This document shows positions 1-12,800 of a DNA stretch of 64,000 bases, one piece after another. The stretch comes from Bugula neritina (taxonomy: Eukaryota; Bryozoa; Gymnolaemata; Cheilostomatida; Bugulidae). The first letter of the stretch is position 1. Every line of letters starts with the position of its first letter. Below the pieces are notes generated by a model that was not told the DNA's origin, did no database searches, and was given only the letters and a program-made list of their open reading frames with translations. A program made the translations under genes and the position numbers. Where the stretch lies: contig OZ037765.1 in assembly GCA_964035545.1 (NCBI GenBank), forward strand, positions 9,976,698 through 10,040,697, written 5' to 3'.

Positions 1-656
1 TATGTTGTTGACATGCATTGAATTTTGTTCCATTAATGTTACTCATATTTTAAATATAAATTATAGCTCTCAAAAACTTTACTATACATAAAATATATGG
101 GTCTTGCTTCAGTGTATGCTCACACTTTCTTATCTATTACCCTGCACCCCTTGCGCCTAATTCATTGTTCTCCAGCTCTCTTCTTATTATAGTTGTTAGC
201 AGAACTAAGAAAAACAATATTCTTTTGAAAGATAAATAAAATTTTATTACAGTGTATATGTGACCAGAATTCACTTTCAGGCATTAGAAACACACTTACA
301 TGTACATATATTATGACTGAGTGGATTCAGTGTAGGCCATTATATATTATTGTAGCCTTATTAATATATTATCATTTATGTCATATATTGAACTTAAATT
401 TTGAATTATTTGGAACCTGTTAAAACTATAACAGCTAAAAACACAATCTCAGATTATTTTAGATTATTCTTGTTACGTTATATCTTACTTATAGAAATGA
501 TTCTCTTTAATTTTTTTTATTTGATTTAATATCTGTTGTCTGTTGGAATATATTATATAGTAGGCTTGTCATTTATATCAATGCGATGTTACATAATGTA
601 GTGTAACACATAGCTAAGTAATATATTTACTCTCATGATCTCACCTATCTGTATTA
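1..656. other. Intron of the dynein gene, no feature seen
   Basis: This stretch is AT-rich with no exon that extends the dynein frame. It is presumed to be part of the intron before the exon at 852; the upstream exon lies outside the window. Confidence 0.6.
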
Positions 657-763
657 TATATACGTGTATATATATATACGTGTATATATATACGCGTATA
701 TATATATACGTGTATATATATATACGTGTATATATATACGCGTATATATATATACGTGTATAT

Positions 764-845
<82 letters not shown>

Positions 846-849
846 GTGT
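657..849. repeat. (TA)n microsatellite with interspersed ACGTG/ACGCG units
   Basis: From 657 to about 770 the sequence alternates TATATATA blocks with ACGTG or ACGCG. It then becomes almost pure TA to about 845 and ends in ACGTGTAG, the splice acceptor of the DNAH7 exon at 852. Reading frames through it (YIYIYI-type proteins) are artefacts of the repeat. Confidence 0.95.
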
Positions 850-851
850 AG

Positions 852-3800
852 ATCACTCTGTGGATGCAAGGTCTCTTCCTCTTCTCCATAGTCTGGGCTG
901 TGGGTGGTCTTCTCATGGGAGATTCTCGCAAGAAGTTTGATGTATACTTCAGGTATACATTTGATCACATGACTAACTAGTTTGTTTGTAGAAATGTGTT
1001 ATATTGAAATTTTCATGGGTAATTTGTGTTACAAGTTCTGAATTCATGCATTTTTTAACTATTGCTTCTTAATACTGTAGTAATGTCTACTTTGTGCTGT
1101 TTTTAGTCATTTGGGTTAGATTAATAACTAATAAATATTGATTAAGAATTAGCAAAAATTAAATATATGTATGAAATACAATTATTAAAAACAACTTAAT
1201 AAGGTTTGTAATCAAATGATATGAGTGAAATTAAATGCAAACTGAAAAAGGTAATTTCCAAGATGGTCTGTTCTTGCCCTTAATACTTGCACTTGTCATG
1301 GAACTTAATGGAGTATATTTGTCTCAACATAGAAATCTCATTGCTGGTACGGACCCTGACTACCCTAAACCAAAGAGCATTAAAATCACAAAGAGCAACT
1401 CTATCCCAGAAAGAGGCTCTATTTACGATTTCCTGTTTGAGAAGAAAGCAAGTGGGGTTTGGTCAGAATGGATGGATTTGGTGAAAAGAGATACTACCGA
1501 AATACCTGCTTCTGCAAAGGTACATTCAGTTGTAACTGGTTTGTGACATGTTTTTAAAGATAAAAATAATGATTTAACCGAGGTTTAATTCTTGATCAAT
1601 TCAATCACACGCTTACTCATAGCAAAATTCTTGCAGTTTCGTTTAGTTTAAATGGAATAGTTATAAACTTAATATATCAAATCAATGACTTTATGTGAAA
1701 ACAGTATTAAATGTTAATTTGTAAAATTAATTCATTTGTGGATCATTTTTTGGAGATTAACAAACATTTTCTTTAAATTTTCTGAAATGAAAATTCTTAA
1801 GAAATTGTCTTTACTCTACCGACTTTTTTCAGCCAAGCGACTTGATTATCCCAACCGCTGAGACAGCCAGACAGAAGTTTTTTCTCGACCTGTACCTGTC
1901 TCACGAGATCTCCTGTCTGTTTGTTGGCCCAACTGGAACTGGAAAGTCTGCCATCACCAACTCTTTCCTTGTTGACCTTCCGAAAGACAAGTAAGTGTAT
2001 TCTGGATACCCTCTGGGCACAAATAGGTTTATTTTATTCATAGGTTAGTTGGTCATATTGGTATTCTTGTAGGGAGGCTTTACAAATCACGAAACATAGA
2101 GTAATTATTTTATGTATGTAAGCTTATAAATCATTAGTTAATATTTTTAATAACCAGACATAAAAAAAATACGAAAACATAAATTTTATGAAGAAAAAAT
2201 GCTTTTGTTTATGAGTCCTGCTGCATTTAAAAAATAAAGTTAAGAATTATCAACTTTTTTTATGTTTAGGCATTAAGTTTATTATTTATAATATTTATTT
2301 TCCCACTGTTTATCTAGATTTATTGCAAAATATTTTCTGTATGATTCAGGTACATTCCAAACAATATCAACTTCTCTGCTCGAACCTCAGCCAACCAAAC
2401 TCAAAACATTATAATGTCAAAGTTGGACCGTCGCCGCAAAGGAGTTTTTGGGCCTCCTGTAGGAAAGAAGGCTATAGTATTCGTTGATGACCTCAACATG
2501 CCACAAAAAGAAAAATATGGTAAAAATTAAAATACTGCACATTTTCAACTGCATTTTTACTTTGTCCAGTATTATTTATGTGTTTCATACAACACCTGTT
2601 GTAAAATATTAACATCAAATTGCCAATGATTATTTTATTTCAGAATGCTTAAAGTTCATATATAGATTTGGCTGAGGGCTTGTTTTTTTTTCTGTTTTAC
2701 ACACCTGCAACTAACCCTCTCTTTATCTCTAATATTTGTAATACTTTTTCAATAAAATTATCCAGGCTTGTACAATAACTAGTTTACAATAAATTCTTGC
2801 AAGTGAAAAGGTGATGAATCGTCTGACGATTCTAAGACTTGATTGGCAATAAATGAATACTAGACTATTTCTTGTTAGTTTGGAGTAAGAGCCGGGTTTG
2901 CAGCTTATTTTCTTTTTGTTATCAGGTGCTCAACCCCCTATAGAACTCCTGAGGCAGTGGATTGATCATGGACACTGGTATGACCTTAAAGACACTACAA
3001 AGATCTACCTAAACGATGTGGTAGGTTGTTATTAGTAGCATCTCAATATATGTACAATTTTGATTTTGTCAAAAGACAGTCAAAATTTTTTTCAGCAGTT
3101 TTGAAGAATATATAAAAATGTGTTCTGCCACTTTATTAGTTATACTGATTATAAAATAGTGTTTCGCCTAAATGACTTAAACTTACATTGGTTTATAGTC
3201 ACCTGATGAAAGGATATTTTCATACAGGCTAATGACTTTTTCTCTATTTTATTGATTGAGCGATTATGAATGAATGCTCTCCCTAACCTTACCAATAGTC
3301 TTTACTGAGGATAGAATCACTGACCTCGTGTTTACTAAGCCACTGTCCTAATCACTAGGTCATGGCTGTTTCTTTATACTTTAACTACATATAGTTTAAC
3401 CTACTATATAAATGCTGCATTAAGTTGATGCTTTAACATTTGAGCTCGCACAGGTTTTATGAGCACTAGCCTTTTACATATTTCACTAACAGGTAATTTG
3501 TACGTTTGCTAAGTTTTTCAAAACGAATTTCGTAAGGCACTGCTTCACATTTTAATAATTTTATTTAATTTTTCTCAGCTGTTTGTCTCTGCTATGGGAC
3601 CTCCAGGTGGAGGTCGCAACGACATATCTGGAAGATTTACCAGACATCTCAACTGTATATCCATGGACGAGTTTGATGATAATACAATGAGCAGAATCTT
3701 CACTGCCATTGTTGATTGGCACTTTGCCAAAGGCTTTGATGCTTCATTCGGTAGAATGGGAAAGGTAAGATGATGCTTTAATCTTATTATTTTTACACAT

Positions 3801-6800
3801 TTACTTATTTAATCTTTTAAAATGTTTGTTTTTAATGGATGTTGACAATGTAGAAACAAATTGATACTCAATATTTAAATTTACTTCACCTTTATAATCA
3901 ATAATCAGTTTATATTGATGTGTTGCCTAGGTCTTGGTGCAAGCTACAATGGATGTGTACAAGAAAGCTATTGAGGGCTTCCTACCTACCCCCAGCAAAA
4001 GTCACTATGTGTTTAACTTGAGAGACTTTGCTAGAGTCATCAACGGTGTCTTGCTGGTTCCTCACACTCACATGGAGGAGAGTGACAAGCTGATTCGTCT
4101 CTGGATTCATGAAGTCTACCGAGTGTTCTATGACAGACTCACGGCAGATGACGACAGGTAGTTGCATTAAAACATTTAAATAAAGAAAATAAAATATAAA
4201 CTTTAACTTGTAAGGTGGAAACAAAAGAATAGTTAAAAATTGGTTTTTTTTAACTATTCAATTTTAATCTAATTAATTTTATTTTAATCTATTCTATTTT
4301 AACTATTTGTTTTTCTAACTATTAAGCACATGTATTTCTAATTGCATTAAAACGTTTAAATAAATCAGATAGGATATAAAATTTAATTTTCAAAGTTGAA
4401 AAAATTGTGTTAACGCACATGTATTTCTAATTCTCATACAGAAAAATGTTTTTCGGAATGGTGAAAGAAGCGTGCCAGAATCATTTCAAGCAGAACATAG
4501 ACAAGGTATTGTCTCACCTGTCCCAGTCTGGTAAGATTGAAGATGAGAATATTCGTAGTCTCATATTTGGTGACTACATGGATACCGAGTCGGCAGTGAG
4601 AATATACGATGAGGTTAAAGATCTGAAGGAGCTCACCTCTACTATTGATCAGTAGGTGTCGCTTAATTCTTCTTTTATTCCGTTGTTTAGAATTTGATAC
4701 TTTAATTTCCTTGAAATACTGTAAGATGTAGTGACTGTATAAAATAAAAAGATTGTAGAGCATTAGCTATGCTGTTGGTTTTATAGGAAAAATAGACTTT
4801 CATTTCTATACATTCATGATATATTTTGGGTGAATGGAGTTAGATATCTTAAGTAATTACAGTGTTGAAGTTCAGGCAATGATATAGCAAACACTAATTT
4901 TTTGGAATCAAAATAAACATATTAATGCATTTTTCAATATTGTCAAAATTTAATCTGTTTTCATTGATTACACAAATAGAATAACTGCATTCTTTTCTGC
5001 TACATATTTTTGTTAAACACACAAGAGGCATGATATACCAATGATAAGCCTGCAAGACAGGATTGTTAACAAGCATTTTTAACTCTGATGTGAAAACTGA
5101 ACATTATCAAGTAGAACAGTAAATTATGTCATGTAAAGTCAACACTTTACAGAGATATTAAAATTGAACATCTTCTTTGCATAAATACCTTTTTAAATGC
5201 CTTGTTGATTTATGTTCAGGTTGACTGTTGCATGATGAATTATGTTAGCAGCTTTACTACATCATCTCTTACTTATATATGTTTACAGTTACCTTGACGA
5301 GTATAACTTGGTGAGCAAGGCCCCAATGCACCTTGTAATGTTCAAGTTTGCTATAGAACACGTCTCCAGAGTGTCTCGTGTGCTAAAACAAGACAATGGA
5401 CACCTGCTACTTGTTGGTTAGTCTACTTTATCTTTCAGGAATATGTATAAGAACAATATTCTATCTTAGCCTTAGCGTGTAAAGGTAAATTCATTATTAG
5501 CCAACTGTAATTACGCTTTTTTACGGTTCCTTTTTATTAGTAATGTTCTTATTGTTTGATCGTCAACAATTTTTCAGCAATTTTAGCAAGGGTAGCAACT
5601 CTATGGCGTCTGATTCTCAACTTGCAGGTATTGGTGGCAGCGGCCGTCAGAGTGCCACTAAACTGGCCACATTCATGGCTGACTATGACCTCTTCCAGAT
5701 TGAGATTACTAAAGGTTATGGGGTCAACGAGTGGAGAGACGATTTGAAGAAGGTATGTGTGGTCTACAGTTTGTATTTTAAAGCTAGTTGTCATAACAAC
5801 TTTGTTTACATCTCTGTTTTTTCATTGCATAATAGTAACGGTTACCTTGTAAAAATCTGCTGCAGCTGAAATCATGTATTTTCTAAATTTTTTCGACCTT
5901 GAATTTAAAAGCCAATCAAACTTTTATTTTGTAAGTTTTTTCATTTATACATATAAATGTTTTAGCTATTAATCAAAGCTGGAACGGAAGGCAAACCCAC
6001 TGTCTTCTTATTCTCCGATAACCAAATCAAAAGTGAGTCGTTCATGGAAGACATATCTATGATTCTAAACAGTGGAGATGTGCCCAACCTGTACCCTGCA
6101 GACGAGAAAGCAGAGATCATTGAGAAGATGCAGACGGTAGCTAAGAACGAGGTGAATATTGTGACATCACTTGATCTACTGCGCGTCTTGTCTTTCTTGT
6201 TTCTAACAACGAATATTTTTTGTTTACACTATTTGTTGCACTGCAGTATTTTGCCGCTTATTAGACACATTGCAAGCGACATGTTTTCATAATAATATTT
6301 TGCTTTTTTATATTTTTTATAGGAAAAAGTAAGTACTTTATATTATTTTCGTCATCAAAAATTTGTTCAGCTTCAACAGTGTTCCTCTTTTTTGAATAAA
6401 TTTGATAAATATTATATTTTCTATATGCATTTATATACCTCTCTTGTTGTACAAAGTTGAAGTTGTCTTCCTTGTTTTGCTTGTGTTCATTTCATTTTGT
6501 CATGCTCCTAGATCACAGTACGTCATTAACACAATTATATATTTAATTGGTAAAATGTCAATAGATAGAAGCTAGTACTTACAACACTGCTAATTGCCCC
6601 AGCCCCTCCCCCATATTGAACTGTAGTTCAAATACCTAGGTCAAACTATCTGTTATAGAATTATTTCTGTCTTTTAGCAATATCCTCTTCCTGTGCCATT
6701 CAAACCTGTATTAATGCTACATTCTCTGTTTTATCCCACTCTTCACTTCTTTGCTGGTTATTAGATAAACTGCTATATTTAGTTCTTCTAGCTGTGATTC

Positions 6801-9800
6801 TAAGTGTTATTCAACTTAATAGCATATTTCTACAGTTCCTTTCTGCTAAAGATCGCCGTAAGATGGTATTTATTGATGTATTATTTTTTTATTTATTACT
6901 TTTTACTTTTTTTGTTTCTTGTTCAACTGTTCAAAAGTTGCTTAATAAATTTGGTAAAATAGACCAAAAGTTGTTTGCTTCTATTTACTCAGATAAAATG
7001 TTCCGTATTTCATTCTGTACTAAGTCTACCGCTTACTATTATTCAGGGAAAGAAGGTTGAAAGCACACCTCTGGCGATGTACAACTACTTCATAGAGCGA
7101 GTGAAGCAGAACTTGCATGTGGCTTTAGCCATGTCTCCGATTGGTGATGCTTTTAGAAACAGGCTGAGGATGTTTCCCTCCCTCATCAACTGCTGCACCA
7201 TCGATTGGTTTCAGGTAAACTCATGTGAAGATATACAATTTTATCTAATATTCTCAGTAATTTGCTTTACCATGAAACAGACAGTGTTTCTAATTTAAGA
7301 GTGTAAAAACACTTCTAACTCTAGCTAGCTAGTTAACTGTAGTTACAGTAAACCATTTTCTAGAGTAGTTTACACTGAAAGTAAGCATTATAATCTATCA
7401 CCATATTACTTTATAAACAAAGAATTTTTAGGTTTATTCATATAAAACAACTTCTCAGCTAACTCTATTAAAATTCTTCCAACTCTTAGGCTTGGCCAGA
7501 AGATGCTTTGGAAATGGTGGCTAAAAAGTTTTTGGCCGAAGTGGAACTAGAGGACCAGCTGAGACTCGAATGTGTCAATATCTGTAAATTTCTCCACGAG
7601 GATGTGGTTGCTCTGTCAAGCAGGTAAGAAGTGGCTTGACTATTACGAATCATTTCCAAAGTGATAAAGCAAAACACCATTTAAGAAAAGAAAAGTTTTA
7701 GCTAAATTAGTTGATAACGTTGTAGCTCATATATGCTACATACATTTATCTACCTACATAGATTGTAACTGACAAACTCGTCTGCTGCTTGTTTCAGATA
7801 TTTTGATTCTCTGAGAAGACACAACTATGTCACTCCCACATCATACCTAGAGCTCATTCTCACCTTCAAGCTGTTTCTCAAAAAGAAGCGTGATGAGATA
7901 ATGGCACTGAGGAACAGGTACTTGACAGGTTTAGAGAAACTAGAGTTTGCTGGCAGTCAGGTTGGTATATGATTATGTTTTTATATCTCAATAATATCAA
8001 TAGATGTTGGATTCTAACAATAATGGGAATTGTGTCAAGATATTTTGATATCAAAAGTTGATTTATTTGTAAAAATTTGTGAAATCATTTCAACTTCAAG
8101 CACTATTAAACCATCAGGTGGCCGTTATGCAAGAAGAGCTTACAGCCCTACAACCAGAACTGATCAAAACATCAGCAGAAACCGACAAGCTTATGGTCAA
8201 AATAGAGCAAGACACGGTAGAGGTTGAGGCTAAGAAAGAGGTACGTAAGTTGCCATAGTGACAAATACATATCTATATTTACTATGCTGTAATGTGACAA
8301 GATTTCTTCTAGAATTTTCTTTAAAATGTTGTTATGTTTATGTTTTTGTTACAGGTTGTTGCAGCAGACGAGGCTGTAGCTAATGAAGCTGCTGCCGCTG
8401 CCCAAGCCATCAAAGACGAGTGTGAAGGTGACCTTGCCAAGGCCATACCTGCTTTAAACGCTGCAATTTCAGCCTTGAACACTTTGAAACCAGCAGACAT
8501 TACTTTGGTGAAATCTATGAAGGTACATTGTTTGAGTATATTGATAGTTATAGTATGGGTGAGTTCAACCATCCAATCAAATGCTGAAAACTAAAATTTG
8601 ATCAACAGAAGGTTTTACTGATTTCTAATCTTACAGTTTAACGTGAATTTTAAACAAAGTGTGAGTAATGTAGATGAGTCATTTTTCATACACAATTTAA
8701 TAGTTTACTGCACCTCTAGTGTCTACTAGTCCTTTTAAAATTTCTAACAATTTGGTTTTTAATCATTTTTATATAAATATTATTTTAGCAAAGTATATAT
8801 AGTCTAGTTACTCAAATTATACATTAACAATGCTGGAAATTATCTTCTCATTAATATTTTACCATGTTTTTACTACTATAAGCAAAATTGTGATATCAGA
8901 AAACTTCAAAATCTACTACTGTGTTTTTAATATTGGTGCTATTTTTGAAATGTTCTTTTTTTAAATTTAGATTTTCTACTTTTGCTTGAAACATTTCCAA
9001 TTTTTTACATTCTTTGTGTGTATGATTTTATGTTTTTATTGTAAATAGGAAAGTTAGTGGTGAAAAACCTAACGTTTACTGGTAACTATAAACTGTATCC
9101 TACACTAAGTTGTAATTGTGAACAATATTGAAAAAAGTATCCAAATATTTCTTGAATATTGACTAAAATTCCATGACATAAATACTGAACATTATTCATA
9201 TGACAATACTGTATATAATATGTTACTGTAATATATATAATATATTACTGTAATATATATAATATATTACTGTAATATGTGTAATATATTACTGTAATAT
9301 ATATAATATATTACTGTAATATGCTGTTATTATTGTTTGCATTTGATTACCACAACAGAATCCCCCGGGTGCTGTGAAGTTAGTCATGGAGTCTATCTGC
9401 GTGATGCTCGGAATTAAGGCTGAAAGAAAGCCCGACCCTAACAGTGGCAAGATGATTGATGACTACTGGGGAGCTTCACAGAAGTTACTTGGTGACATGA
9501 AATTTCTTGACCGCCTGAAAACTTATGACAAAGACAACATTCCTGTTGCTATTATGAAAAAGATTCGTTCAACGTAAGTTTCACTTTTGTATGCATCAAG
9601 AGATTTAGTATTTGCTATATATAGTATATATAGCATTGTATTCTACTTGTACTATTTATAGATTTAGTTGGATGGGTAACATTGTTTTGTTTCATTAGAA
9701 ATTTTGCGTTAACCCTATTTATTTAGGATAAAAATGGATGCATTATAAAATTAAATATTATGTTGTAAGGAAATGAAGCTTCCTATTAATACTTGAAAAA

Positions 9801-12800
9801 AATTTGCTAAAAATTTTGACCTTCTATCTTGTACTTTAAAACATGCTCTATGATTGGTAAATTTCAGGAATCTTACATTTTAAAATTATGACAACAGCAT
9901 ATTTAGCTCTTCTTTTGCAGTATACATGGTTGTTTTTTGTAGATATACAAACAACCCAGACTTTGATCCTCCGAAAATAGCCCAGGCTTCTACCGCTTGC
10001 GAAGGGCTGTGTAAATGGGTGTGCGCTATGGACACTTATGACGCTGTAGCCAAAGTTGTAGCACCAAAGAAGGCCAAACTAGCCGAAGCTGAAGGTGAAC
10101 TGGCTGTGCAGATGGAGAAACTTAACAGTAAACGAGCCCAACTCAAAGAGGTACATTGTGTCAACTGTTTTCAAATTGATGGCTAATTTGGCAAAGCATA
10201 ATTATGATTGTATTATTAGTAACCATTGGAATGAGTATAGGAATTTTTTATAATAAGGTTTTTGCTGACCTTGTCAATATACTGGGCTGCCTATGTATAA
10301 AAGGCCTATGTGTACACATTATCTGTTCTGTGGTAAAATGGTTATACTGTAAAACTTTTGCTCCTACTGGGATTCGAACCCAAGACTTCCGACTTGCAAG
10401 CTGGTGTACTAACCATTACACCACCGGGACTACTGAATATTCACAACACTACATATACAGAATAAAAGCACTGATATTTTCTTTTCACTTTCAGGTGACA
10501 GATAAGCTGCAGAAGTTGAACGATGAGTTTGAAGAAATGAATGCAAAGAAGAATGATTTGGAGAAGAACATTGAGTTGTGTTCACAGAAGCTGGTCAGAG
10601 CTGAGAAGCTGATAAATGGATTGGGAGGAGAGAAGGATAGGTGGACTCAAATGGCAGAGAGTCTTGGGAAGCTCTACATCAACATAACAGGCGACGTACT
10701 GCTCAGTGCAGGCGTAGTTGCCTATCTTGGAGCTTTTACCGTCGACTTCAGGCTGGTTAGTGGGCAAGCTTGGAAAACAAAATTTTCTTGATAATTTATA
10801 CAATTTTTTATTTATCAGCCACGAATAATTTGATAAACAAATCATTGAAAAGATCTGCCATCATTTTTCACTGTGCTATTTTTTTGCTTTATATAATATT
10901 TACATTACCTGTACATTAACTGTAGGAAGCTACACAGTGCTGGCTGAAGATCTGCAAGGAGAAAGAAATCCCATGTTCACCTCAGTTCTCTCTGGCAGCC
11001 ACTCTCGGAGAACCAGTGAAAATCAGAGACTGGAATATTGCTGGTCTACCAGTGGACAGTTTTAGTGTAGACAATGGCATCATCGTGTCTAACTCGAGGA
11101 GATGGCCTCTTATGATTGATCCTCAAGGTACGCTGCCATACTGCTGCTGCCAATGTAACCAGTAGTGATGGTGTGACCTAGTTATCAGAATAGCTATCTT
11201 TATATCAGATATATAGTCATATTATGTATGCCTTAAAATAATAATTCTTACTTTCAAAAGTTCGTTTAAAAAAGTTCTGTGAATGTAAATTCTGTGATTG
11301 AAGGTCAAGCTAACAAGTGGGTAAAGAACATGGAGAAGGCAAACAAACTCAATGTAGTGAAGTTGTCTGACCCTAACTATGTCCGCGTGCTGGAGAATGC
11401 CATTACCTTTGGCACACCGATGTTGATAGAGAATGTTGGGGAGGAGCTGGACCCCCTCCTAGAGCCAGTCCTTCAGAAACTAACCTTTAAGCAGCAGGTA
11501 GGTTTAGCTATAGAATATTCAGTGGCCACCTTATATATTTATATTAGTATATATTACTATATTATGTCAAATATATGACATGGCATATTTAGAGATTGAA
11601 ACTATTCATTAATTATATATAGTTTGATATCTCTGTCAGGAGTGTATTTTAATATAATAAATATTTAATTAAGTTATATAAATATAGAAAGGGAAACTAG
11701 AGGTTGAGTCCAACGGCCTAAAAATCAAGTTGATTCCGGTACAGTGCTGAATTTCTTCAATATTGTTATTGCAATCCTCTGCTTTCTATGGATCCATGCC
11801 CATTCTTGTATCTAAACCTTATAAGTTATATTTTTCAAAATGCAAAAACCTGGATTATTCCTCCCCAATATTGTTTGCAATATCATAGCTGATCATGACT
11901 GTTAATTATATATACCATGTGTGTGTGTGCTTGTGCATATAAAACTTCATTCTAATAACCTTGTTTGCTGTAATAAGGATGATAGTAAATATTTAGTGAC
12001 GGTGTGTTCTATAACTATATGATTGCTATGTTGGCTATTATTTTCTTTTGATTTTCTCTAATTGTTAAAAAAAAAGAATGCAGCAAAAAGTTTAAATGAC
12101 TGTTTTCAGATCTGTTTGCTATACACTAAGTCTACAATTTCCTTTGCAGGGTGTTGAGTATTTGAGGCTAGGTGAGAACGTGATTGAATACTCCCATGAC
12201 TTTAAGCTATACATGACCACAAGACTGAGGAACCCACACTACCTTCCTGAAATCTCAGTAAAGGTAACTTCTTGCTATTATATACAGTGTCTGTAGTCCA
12301 GCGTCAGGCTCAACAGCTACCGATACTTGTAAATTATAATGAGCAGTTTATTGTGACAGATATGTCTTGTACTTTTGGAATAAGTATTTAGTGTAAGATT
12401 GTGGAGCATATATGTGTAAAGGTATAAAGCTATACTAATTGTAGTTTCTTTAAGTTGAGTAAACTTACAAATTCATTATAATTTCTTATAGAAATTGATG
12501 AAGTTATTATTTATAGAATGCATTATTTACAATGTAATTAATGAGTATTGGTTTGTCAATAGGTGGCACTCCTGAACTTCATGATCACACCCCAGGGTCT
12601 GGAGGACCAACTTCTTGGTATAGTCGCTGCAAGAGAGAAACCAGAACTGGAGGAGAAGAAAAATCAGCTCATCATTGAATCGGCTCACAACCAGCGACAA
12701 CTCAAAGAAATTGAAGATAAAATTCTTCAAGTTCTCTCGAGCTCAGAGGTTTTTATACAAAATCTATTCCTACAAAGCACGATTGTTTGTAAATATTTAA

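Noticed and set aside
635-968. Open frames on both strands with YIYIYI-type proteins
   Set aside because: They are translations of the (TA)n microsatellite and carry no protein-like composition.
10204-10791. A 195-codon open frame running into a dynein exon
   Set aside because: Only the part from 10495 is coding. The upstream part is intron crossing the tRNA-like element, which gives the misleading [10 protein letters not shown]-type peptide.
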